This document shows, piece after piece, positions 38,760-46,888 of a stretch of DNA of 64,000 bases. The notes under the pieces are model-generated. The model was not told the DNA's origin. It worked only from the letters and a program-made list of their open reading frames with translations, and did no database searches. The stretch spans positions 1 through 64,000 of the forward strand of contig NZ_JAQTOD010000001.1 of assembly GCF_028713515.1 (NCBI RefSeq), read 5' to 3'. A program made the translations under genes and the position numbers. Source of the stretch: Sulfurimonas sp. (GTDB lineage: Bacteria > Campylobacterota > Campylobacteria > Campylobacterales > Sulfurimonadaceae). Positions within the stretch are counted from its first letter, which is position 1, and every line of letters starts with the position of its first letter.

Positions 38760-40337
38760 ATGGAAACAAAAATATTTATCGTTTTGGCATTGTTGGTTGT
38801 AGTAGCAATTATGGTATTTTTGTTTGAAAGAAATAAGAATACAAACGAAAAGATTTCTTATTTCAATTCTATTGATGATGCGATTGCTGAGCTAGAGCTA
38901 GAAGTGAAGTTAAAAAATGAAGAAATCTCAAGGTTTGATTCTAAACTGAAGATGAAACAATTGTCTCTTGAGACCATTGATGATGATATACAAAATAAGA
39001 GCGTTGAAGCAAAGAAAATTTCTGATGAGATAGCAATAGCAAAAGCCTCATTTGATGGCCTAAGCAAGGAAACAGCTGATCTGCAAAGACTTAAGACGCA
39101 GGAAGAGCAATTACGACAATCTATTCAAGCATCAAACGAAAAAATGGAAAAAGACGCAGCAAAAATAGCTTCACTGACCGCAGAAATAAAAAATATCACA
39201 AGAAAAGCCGACCTTTACTCAAGAATTGATGAATTTATTGATTATGGGCACTTTGAGATACCTCAATATCTCTATGAGACTTCCGCAAGATATGCTGAAG
39301 AAATAAAAATTATACGCAACACACAAAAAAAGATGATTATGGACAAAAAAGCGGTCTTATTTCCAGAAAGAAATACCATCTCCAAATACACATCACTGGA
39401 TAGCGGAATATTTAAAAACCAAATAATTATGATGTTAAAAACATTTAATATTGAATGTGACTTTTTGATTGAAAATGTTAGCCCTGGTAATTTTGCAAGG
39501 ACTCTTGAGAGAATTAGTAAAGCAGCAAATGATATCGAAAAAAACTCATTGACTCTTGAATTCGGTTTTAATAATGAGTATATATTACTTAAATTAGAAG
39601 AGTGTGAGCTTCAGTACCAATTTGCCTTAAAGAAACAGGAAGAAAAAGAAGAACAGCGTTTCATAAGAGAGCAAATGAGAGAAGAGCAAAAGGCAATGCA
39701 AGAAGCCGAGAAGGCAATACAAGAAGCTGAGAAAGAGGAACATTTATATCGAGAATTGCTTAGCAAAGCGAGAGAGGAGCTTGCAAAAGCAGGTGGTGAG
39801 GAAATTATTCTTGCAGAATTTAAGATTGCTGAGCTTGAAAGAAAACTAGAAGAGGCAGAAAACAAGGAATGTCGCGCAAAGAGTATGGCTGAACAAACAC
39901 GAAGAGGACATGTATATATTATCAGCAATATTGGATCATTTGGTGAAAATGTCTACAAGATAGGAATGACGCGACGACTTGACCCTATGGATAGAGTCAA
40001 AGAGCTCGGGGATGCCAGTGTGCCTTTTAGATTTGATGTTCATGCAATGATTGCTTTTGATGATGCACCAAAGCTTGAATCGGAACTTCACAAGAAATTT
40101 ATGAATAGTCGTGTCAACGCAGTAAATCTAAGAAAAGAATTCTTCAAAGTGGATCTTGAGATGATTAGGGCAGCTGTAGCGGAACTTACCAATAAAGAAG
40201 CCGATTTTATTACCACGATTTTAGCAGAAGAATATTTTGAAACAAAGAGGCTTCAAGTACAACCTGTGTCTCTTTCCTCGTTCCCAACGCTCCAGCTTGG
40301 GAATACATACTCAAATCCATCTCTCATAGATGTATGA
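38760..40337 (+). CDS. Membrane-anchored coiled-coil protein with DUF4041-like and C-terminal GIY-YIG (T5orf172) domains
   Basis: N-terminal TM; long coiled coil; RGHVYIISNIGSFGENVYKIGMTRRLDPMDRVKELGDASVPFRFDVHAMI...ELHKKF. Confidence 0.8.
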   Translation: METKIFIVLALLVVVAIMVFLFERNKNTNEKISYFNSIDDAIAELELEVKLKNEEISRFDSKLKMKQLSLETIDDDIQNKSVEAKKISDEIAIAKASFDGLSKETADLQRLKTQEEQLRQSIQASNEKMEKDAAKIASLTAEIKNITRKADLYSRIDEFIDYGHFEIPQYLYETSARYAEEIKIIRNTQKKMIMDKKAVLFPERNTISKYTSLDSGIFKNQIIMMLKTFNIECDFLIENVSPGNFARTLERISKAANDIEKNSLTLEFGFNNEYILLKLEECELQYQFALKKQEEKEEQRFIREQMREEQKAMQEAEKAIQEAEKEEHLYRELLSKAREELAKAGGEEIILAEFKIAELERKLEEAENKECRAKSMAEQTRRGHVYIISNIGSFGENVYKIGMTRRLDPMDRVKELGDASVPFRFDVHAMIAFDDAPKLESELHKKFMNSRVNAVNLRKEFFKVDLEMIRAAVAELTNKEADFITTILAEEYFETKRLQVQPVSLSSFPTLQLGNTYSNPSLIDV

Positions 40338-40360
40338 ATTCCCATCAAGACGATGGGAAC
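40278..40360. repeat. Palindromic intergenic-type element with GTTCCCA/TGGGAAC termini
   Basis: cGTTCCCAacgctccagcTTGGGAA...TTCCCATCaagacGATGGGAAC; contains two hairpins plus an ATACAT/ATGTAT arm. Confidence 0.65.
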
Positions 40361-40364
40361 TAGC

Positions 40365-40592
40365 CAAATGGTAATAAATAGTGAAGTTGAAAAAGATGGA
40401 GAAAAGAAAAATAAAGTTTATTTTTTGGCAAATAAAAAACAAATTTTATAAAAAACAAAAAACAAATTTTCTATAATCCCTATTTTAAGGGATTTGTTTT
40501 ATTTTTGTTTATCTATTTTAAAAATAAAAAAACTGGAGAAACACCTCTCTAGGTAAATCCCAACTTTTCTTAACCAAGTGCCAAATGTTGTG
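40365..40592. repeat. Direct repeat A, copy 1 (about 228 bp)
   Basis: Near-identical to 41692-41920 from aaatggta...gaagttgaaaaagatgg to ccaagtgccaaatgttgtg. Confidence 0.9.
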
Positions 40593-40627
40593 CAAGCAAC
40601 GCCCCTGTGAGTGAATCTCCACTTTCT

Positions 40628-40714
40628 CTCGTTCCAAACGCTCAACCTTCAAAATAAATACAAAATCAATAAATAAAATGACAAATTGCAATGTTTTTTA
40701 AGGAGATTTTTAAA
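40628..40714. repeat. Direct repeat B, copy 1
   Basis: acgctcaaccttcaaaataaatacaaaatcaataaataaaatgacaaRttgcaatgttttttaag shared with 41235-41320. Confidence 0.9.
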
Positions 40715-40743
40715 AGAGGATAGTATGACAAAAAAAGGGGAGG

Positions 40744-41154
40744 ATGATGAGTAAACGGTTTGATGCGTGGAATGAGACGAAAAAAAAGACAGAAGTTAAT
40801 GAACGAAAAGTGGGTATCAAATCTCGGGAGCTATTTTGGGTAAAGATTGGGCAAAATATTGGTTCTGAGGAATATGGCAAAGGCGAAAACTTTACGCGTC
40901 CCGTTATTATTATCCGAAAGTTGACACATGATCTGTTTTTAGGAGTTCCTACTGCAACTGCTCTAAAACATGATGATTACTTTCATACATTTGAATACAA
41001 TCATGAATCAAAAAGGATGGTAAATACATCTGCAATGATACTTCAAGTCAAAGTTTTTAGTACAAAACGATTGATGAAAAGAATTGGGATGGTTGACAAG
41101 GAAAATTTTAAAACGATTCAAGAGAAAATAAAGAGATTGATTGACCCCACTTGA
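40744..41154 (+). CDS. PemK/MazF-like toxin, apparently without antitoxin
   Basis: RELFWVKIGQNIGSEEYGKGENFTRPVIIIRKLTHDLFLGVPTATALK. Confidence 0.75.
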   Translation: MMSKRFDAWNETKKKTEVNERKVGIKSRELFWVKIGQNIGSEEYGKGENFTRPVIIIRKLTHDLFLGVPTATALKHDDYFHTFEYNHESKRMVNTSAMILQVKVFSTKRLMKRIGMVDKENFKTIQEKIKRLIDPT

Positions 41155-41234
41155 AAAGCGGGTGTGCCCGAAGGCGAATTGTGGAAGAATTATATACTAT
41201 TTTTAAAAACATGTCAAAAAGTTCTGCATTTCCC

Positions 41235-41320
41235 CTCGTTTTCAACGCTCAACCTTCAAAATAAATACAAAATCAATAAATAAAATGACAAGTTGCAATG
41301 TTTTTTAAGAAGATTTTAAA
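41235..41320. repeat. Direct repeat B, copy 2
   Basis: See copy 1 at 40628-40714. Confidence 0.9.
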
Positions 41321-41349
41321 AAGCTACTAGGATGATGAAAAGAAGATAA

Positions 41350-41763
41350 ATAAGCACCAAAACCATCAAAGAAAATTGGGGTAAAGGTGTAGTTAAAGAG
41401 TTGGCTGATTATATCAAGTTGCAAGAACCAACGATAAATGGATTTACAGCTAGAAGTCTTTGGCGTATGAAGCAATTTTATGAAACTTACAAAGACAATG
41501 AAAAAGTGTCGCCAGTGGTAACAGAAATTTCTTGGACAAATCATCTACTTTTATCGGCTTCTAAAAGTGATGAGGAGAGGGAATTTTATCTAAGAGCTTG
41601 TATCAAAGAGAGATATCCAAAAAGTAAAATATCTGAAATTCATCAAAGGATAGATGATTTGGATATTTCGTATTTAAGAAGAGTGGTTTACAAAATGGTA
41701 GTAAGTGGTGAAGTTGAAAAAGATGGTGAAAAGAAAAATATGGTTTATTTTATTGTCAAATAA
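41350..41763 (+). pseudogene. Truncated DUF1016/YhcG-like nuclease remnant with a foreign C-terminal tail
   Basis: In-frame ENWGKGVVKELADYIKLQEPTINGFTARSLWRMKQFYETYKDNEKVSPVVTEISWTNHLLL...EEREFYLRACIKE, then an unrelated tail ending EVEKDGEKKNMVYFIVK. Confidence 0.75.
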
Positions 41764-41920
41764 AAAACAAATTTTATAAAAAACAAAAAACAAATTTTCT
41801 ATAATCGCTATTTTAAGGGATTTGTTTTATTTTTGTTTATCTATTTTAAAAATAAAAAAACTGGAGAAATGCCCCTCTGAGTAAATCCCAACTTTTCTTA
41901 ACCAAGTGCCAAATGTTGTG
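41692..41920. repeat. Direct repeat A, copy 2 (about 229 bp)
   Basis: See copy 1 at 40365-40592. Confidence 0.9.
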
Positions 41921-41982
41921 AACTAATACATTCTCTTGACATTATTACTAATTAGTAATATAGTTTTATTGAGGTGATTGAT

Positions 41983-42435
41983 ATGAAGATTCATCCGACA
42001 AAAAGTTATGGCAAACGGGCTGATAGAATTATGGGTGCGTGGATTCAGCTTTTTCGTTCGTACAATAAGATACGAGCAAAAGAGTCGGCTTATATTCAGT
42101 CATTTAGTTTAACAATGAACCAGTTTCAGGTGCTGGAGGTTTTATACCATAGAGGTGAACTTAGTGTCGGAGCGATTACAAAGCTGACAATGGGAACACA
42201 CGGCAATACAACGGTTGTGGTAAAAAATCTCAAACGCGATGGCTTGATCAGTTCAGTTTTACATGAAAATGACAAAAGAAGTTCGATTCTTTGCATTACC
42301 CAAAAAGGTAAAGATATTATAGAAAATCTGTTTCCAAATCATGCGAAAAATTTTGAAGACTACTTTGATGTTTTGAGCGATGATGAGGTAGATACACTGT
42401 TTTCACTTCTTCGAAAACTAAACAAAGCACAATAA
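41983..42435 (+). CDS. MarR family transcriptional regulator
   Basis: MNQFQVLEVLYHRGELSVGAITKLTMGTHGNTTVVVKNLKRDGLI wHTH. Confidence 0.88.
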   Translation: MKIHPTKSYGKRADRIMGAWIQLFRSYNKIRAKESAYIQSFSLTMNQFQVLEVLYHRGELSVGAITKLTMGTHGNTTVVVKNLKRDGLISSVLHENDKRSSILCITQKGKDIIENLFPNHAKNFEDYFDVLSDDEVDTLFSLLRKLNKAQ

Positions 42436-42446
42436 AAGGATCTATT

Positions 42447-43016
42447 ATGAAAATAAAAACTATTTTGTTAGCGTCACTTCTATCTGTGGGGACGCTATTT
42501 GCAGGGAATTATAAAGTGGATGCTGATCATACGAGTGTGGCTTTTAAAGTCAAACATATGATGATTTCAAATGTTAAAGGTCAGTTTGGAAAATTTAGTG
42601 GAACTTTTGTATATGATGAAAAAACAAAAACGCTTCAGGCTCTGCATGGCGATGTGGATGTGTTGTCAATTAATACAGATAATGCAAGAAGAGATACACA
42701 CCTTAAAAGTGCAGATTTTTTCGATGTGGCAAAATACACGACCATAAGCTATACTCTTGATAAAGTGGTTGGAAATAAAGCATACGGAAAACTTACCATC
42801 CATGGCATAACAAAAGATGTACCGATGGATCTTGAACTTAGCGGCGGCACAGTAAAAGATCCTTGGGGCAATACAAGAACAGGTCTTTCACTTAGTGGAA
42901 CGATTAACAGAAAAGATTTTGGACTTATGTGGAATCAGGCTATTGAAGCAGGCGGTGTGATGGTTGGCGATGAGGTCAAGATCAATGTTGAGATTGAGGG
43001 TATTTTGCAAAAATGA
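42447..43016 (+). CDS. YceI family periplasmic protein
   Basis: Signal peptide, YKVDADHTSVAFKVKHMMISNVKGQFGKFSGTF. Confidence 0.93.
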   Translation: MKIKTILLASLLSVGTLFAGNYKVDADHTSVAFKVKHMMISNVKGQFGKFSGTFVYDEKTKTLQALHGDVDVLSINTDNARRDTHLKSADFFDVAKYTTISYTLDKVVGNKAYGKLTIHGITKDVPMDLELSGGTVKDPWGNTRTGLSLSGTINRKDFGLMWNQAIEAGGVMVGDEVKINVEIEGILQK

Positions 43017-43057
43017 AAACGCCGGCTCTTTTTGTGGGGCATTGAAATCCTATGAAC

Positions 43058-43084
43058 GCGATAAGGGGATAATTCTTTTATCGC
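43058..43084 (+). terminator. Terminator-like hairpin after yceI-like gene
   Basis: Inverted repeat GCGATAA...TTATCGC. Confidence 0.4.
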
Positions 43085-43476
43085 TTCATTAAATGGTTTG
43101 GGCAAAACTTTGCAAAAAACCAATATAAACGCCACTGTGAATGAATCTCTGCTTTTCTTAACCAAGTGCTAAATGTTGTGCACCAATACAATTGTTGACT
43201 TTAAAAATGGAAACTTTATGCAGATGATAAAGACTAAAGACACAACAAAATCCCTCTACTGCTAAAATAAAATCTCTCTACTGCCAAAAAACTCTTGATT
43301 GTATTTCTCTTTTTTTATATACTCAAACTATCAAATCATGGCAATCTTTTTGTGTCAAAAGTAGTTTTAGCTACACATACAATCAGTAATTTGGGTTAAT
43401 AGGGTAAAATACAAAGAGTAATCAATGCTGTTTGTAGAAATAAAATCGTCGTTTTAAATATATTTTTGGAGCATAT

Positions 43477-44679
43477 ATGAAAAAGTATTTATTTTATGTG
43501 GTTGTTGTTCCACTAATTTTTGTTACCGCTTTATTTTCTATTCCTTTTATTATTCCTGCTAAAAAGTTCCCAAAATATAGTGATGCTAATTTAAGAGAAA
43601 TAGCACTCTCAAGAGGTTTGAGATCTACTCCTACAACATTAGATGAGCTCAAAAAGCTATTAGACTCACCAAAGAATCCAATAACTATGCAAAAAATCTC
43701 ACTCGGCGAAGAGCTGTTTTTTGATACAAATTTATCAAAAAGCAGAGCTACAAGTTGTGCAACATGTCACTCTTTTGATAGAGATTTAAAAAACAGAGGC
43801 GCTATTAGAAAAGTTGTTTTATCAAAAAACGAAAAATTTACAGATTGTGCTATGTGCCACTTGCAGGACCAAAGCGGAGTTGATAGATTTACATCCTCTG
43901 TTGGAGATAATGGTATAGAATATCCGCAACTGCTAAATACGCAGACCGTACTAAATGCATCTTTGGCAAAATACTTTACATGGAATGCAGAGGTTAAAAG
44001 CCTAGAGGAGCAGAGTGCAAATTCCATCGTGGCTCATCATAAACTAAATTTATCTCCAAAAGAGCTGGAGGAGAGACTTGGTTCAAACAGATACTTTATA
44101 GATAAGTTTCAGGAAGCTTTTGGAGAAAAACCAAATATAAACAACAGTTCAAAAGCTATTGCGGTTTATCTAAAGACGCTCATTACGAGAGGAAGCTATG
44201 ATAGATTCTTGGATGGAGACAACAAGGCAATCAGTAGCGAAGCAAAGAGAGGCTTAGCAAACTTTATAAACTTTGGATGCAAGGGGTGTCATACGGGTGT
44301 GAGCTTGGGTGGTCAGAGTATTCAGAGATTTCCAGTGAGAATGGTTGTGCTTGCTTCGTACTTTAGGGTTAATTTGCATGGTGAATCTGGTAATGATGGT
44401 TCATTGTATGAGTTTCCATTTGAAAACAGAGGCGGATTCTTAGGCAGAAACAATCAATATCTATTTAGGGTTCCAATACTACGAAATGTTGCAAAAACTT
44501 CACCATATTTTCATAATGGCGCCGTACCTAAGCTAAGAGAAGCTGTTGAAATTATGGCAAAATATCAAACAGGACGCTATGTAAGTGATGAGCAGATTGA
44601 TGAGATAGTTGCATTTCTAATAACACTAAACGGAGATTTGATTGACTATAAAAAAGCAAAAGGAGATGATACTCTATGA
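43477..44679 (+). CDS. Cytochrome c peroxidase/MauG family protein with three CxxCH motifs
   Basis: CATCH, CAMCH, CKGCH; KISLGEELFFDTNLSKSRATSCATCHSF; PYFHNGAVPKLREAVEIMA. Confidence 0.9.
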   Translation: MKKYLFYVVVVPLIFVTALFSIPFIIPAKKFPKYSDANLREIALSRGLRSTPTTLDELKKLLDSPKNPITMQKISLGEELFFDTNLSKSRATSCATCHSFDRDLKNRGAIRKVVLSKNEKFTDCAMCHLQDQSGVDRFTSSVGDNGIEYPQLLNTQTVLNASLAKYFTWNAEVKSLEEQSANSIVAHHKLNLSPKELEERLGSNRYFIDKFQEAFGEKPNINNSSKAIAVYLKTLITRGSYDRFLDGDNKAISSEAKRGLANFINFGCKGCHTGVSLGGQSIQRFPVRMVVLASYFRVNLHGESGNDGSLYEFPFENRGGFLGRNNQYLFRVPILRNVAKTSPYFHNGAVPKLREAVEIMAKYQTGRYVSDEQIDEIVAFLITLNGDLIDYKKAKGDDTL

Positions 44680-46472
44680 AAATTAGCGGTATAAAAATGT
44701 CCATACTTTTTATGTTTATAAGTGGGGTTTTGCAGATGGATTTAGTAAAGCTTAATTGGAATTATTTTACAACTATTCAAGTCATTCACGCCATAGGTGC
44801 CATAATAATAACTACCTTTTTGCTTATTCCACTTGTTTATAGACATATTCGTTATTGGGGAAGTATAAGAAGAGCTGGATTTGTTGATGGTGTTGTTTTG
44901 GCGATCTCTCTTTTTTTAATTACTATTAGTGGAGTTTATCTCTTTTTGGTTGGTAACCGTGGAGGAGATTTTTTGGGCACATACTCTTTTTATGTACATC
45001 TTTATGGCTCATTTGTGTTATTAGCACTTCTTTTTTATCACATAAACTTACAGCGTGCAAAACTACAACTATTTACACTATTTTTTGCACTGTCTCTATT
45101 TGTTCCGGCACCAACTTACGCACAAGATAAACTCTCTTTGCTTAAAGTCAATGGAAGTCACAGCGAAGATTGGACAAACTCAACAAAGTGCAAATCATGC
45201 CACAATGAAATTTTTAACCAATGGGCAGACTCAAATCATAATCACATGGCAGGTTCAAATCCATACTATATGGCCATGGAAACTTTAGCAGGAGAGGATC
45301 AGGGAGTAGAGTTTAGAAAATGGTGTATGGGCTGTCATAATCCAAGTGGACTAACGACTGGGCTTGAAAAGTCAACTCATGCAATGGATGGCAATGTTCT
45401 TCGTAGTGAGCTGTTTCTGGGTGGTGCACAGTCGCTTAAAAATGATTTTGCTTCTCATGGGAATTTTAGATTAGAAGAGGGCGTCTCATGTGTGGCGTGT
45501 CATAGAATAACCGATGCAAATAGCACTGGAAATGGCTCATACTCAGTAGATTTAAAGAACCGAAAAAGATATGTCATGGAAGATAGCAAGTCTGATATTG
45601 GGCGATGGTTTGGGGAGAAGTTTATTAACTCAAAACCAAAAGAGCATAAAGACAGTTACTCAAATCCACTCTACAAACAGAGCAGATACTGTGCTTCATG
45701 TCACAATGAGTTTCATCCAAAAACAGCCATTAAGATTGTATCAACCTATGAGCAGTGGGAAAAATCATCGTTTAACAATCCAAAAGATAAAACCAAACAC
45801 AAAAGCTGTATAGACTGCCACATGAGCAACCTAAAAGATGGTAAGTTTTCGCCACTAAAAGGAGCTTCAACGGATGGCGGAGTAGTAAAAAATAGTGTAA
45901 AAACTCACTATTTTGCAGGCTCAAATCACTTCTTGATAGGACTTAAAAATAAAACAGCAGAAGCACAAACTCTGCAACTTCTAAAAACTTCTGCAAAAAT
46001 GGATGTTGATGTTAAAGATGGGAAATTGATTGTTGGTATTAAAAATGTTGGAGCAGGGCACAACTTACCAACTGGAGTTGCAGATTTGAGAGAGTTGTGG
46101 CTTGATATAACTCTAAGAGATGCAGATGGTAAAGTTGTGCTCTCTAGTGGAAAATTAAAGAGTGATGGAAATATTGAAGATAATTCTAGAATCTTTATGA
46201 AAGTTTTTGGTGACGATGAAAATAAGCCAGTTGGGCTTATGTTTTGGAGATATACAAAACTCTTAAGTGATACAACAATCCCAGCCGGAGAGAGACGAGT
46301 AGAGAGTTATAATATAAAAACAGAGCTAAAATACCCTCTAAAAGTAACAGTAAAATTAAATTTTAGAATCTATCCGCAATGGGTGAGTGATGTGGTTAAA
46401 AAGATGTATCCTCAACTTCCAAACCCACTTGTTGTGGAGTTACAGAAAATAGAGAGAGTCTTAAGCAGGTGA
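44676..46472 (+). CDS. Membrane cytochrome: His-containing TM domain fused to pentaheme c domain (c554-like)
   Basis: N-terminal TMs with conserved-looking His; five CxxCH (CKSCH, CMGCH, CVACH, CASCH, CIDCH). Confidence 0.82.
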   Translation: MKISGIKMSILFMFISGVLQMDLVKLNWNYFTTIQVIHAIGAIIITTFLLIPLVYRHIRYWGSIRRAGFVDGVVLAISLFLITISGVYLFLVGNRGGDFLGTYSFYVHLYGSFVLLALLFYHINLQRAKLQLFTLFFALSLFVPAPTYAQDKLSLLKVNGSHSEDWTNSTKCKSCHNEIFNQWADSNHNHMAGSNPYYMAMETLAGEDQGVEFRKWCMGCHNPSGLTTGLEKSTHAMDGNVLRSELFLGGAQSLKNDFASHGNFRLEEGVSCVACHRITDANSTGNGSYSVDLKNRKRYVMEDSKSDIGRWFGEKFINSKPKEHKDSYSNPLYKQSRYCASCHNEFHPKTAIKIVSTYEQWEKSSFNNPKDKTKHKSCIDCHMSNLKDGKFSPLKGASTDGGVVKNSVKTHYFAGSNHFLIGLKNKTAEAQTLQLLKTSAKMDVDVKDGKLIVGIKNVGAGHNLPTGVADLRELWLDITLRDADGKVVLSSGKLKSDGNIEDNSRIFMKVFGDDENKPVGLMFWRYTKLLSDTTIPAGERRVESYNIKTELKYPLKVTVKLNFRIYPQWVSDVVKKMYPQLPNPLVVELQKIERVLSR

Positions 46473-46846
46473 TAAAAATCCTATTTATCTCTCTCTTTTT
46501 CTCTTCACTCTTGTTCTCTGATTATATAAAATGGCAAAACAGTTATGAAGAGACTCTGCTGAGAGCCAAAGCACAGAATAAAGATATACTGCTTCTTATA
46601 CTAAAAGATAATTCTGAAAATTCCAAGAAGATACTGGTTGATATTTTTGCAAAAGAAGAGATTATAAGAGTTGTAAATAAAAAATATATTCCCGTAGCAG
46701 TTTTCTTTGAAAATAAAAATAGTTATCCAATAGAGCTTTTTTACACGCAAATCTTTCCAGCACTTTTTTTCATATCAAGCAAAGATGAGTTATATCTAAA
46801 TGAGCCAATATTTGATAATTTTAGCTGGAGTCAGTATAAAGAGTGA
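46469..46846 (+). CDS. Periplasmic thioredoxin-fold-like protein lacking CxxC
   Basis: Signal peptide, YEETLLRAKAQNKDILLLILKDNSENSKKILVDIFAKEEI. Confidence 0.6.
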   Translation: MIKILFISLFFSSLLFSDYIKWQNSYEETLLRAKAQNKDILLLILKDNSENSKKILVDIFAKEEIIRVVNKKYIPVAVFFENKNSYPIELFYTQIFPALFFISSKDELYLNEPIFDNFSWSQYKE

Positions 46847-46888
46847 TAATATGATAAAATTCGCTACAAAATAAAAAAGTAGGTAAAA

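Noticed and set aside
40551-40600. Integron attC-like site in the repeat A end (GTTAAG / CACAAC-like cores)
   Set aside because: The RYYYAAC/GTTRRRY cores have mismatches, spacing is too short, and no integrase is in the window
40278-41920. CRISPR array
   Set aside because: Repeats are long (85-229 bp), few, and not regularly spaced; no cas genes
43197-43265. Possible coding remnant VDFKNGNFMQMIKTKDTTKSLYC
   Set aside because: Too short to assign to any family
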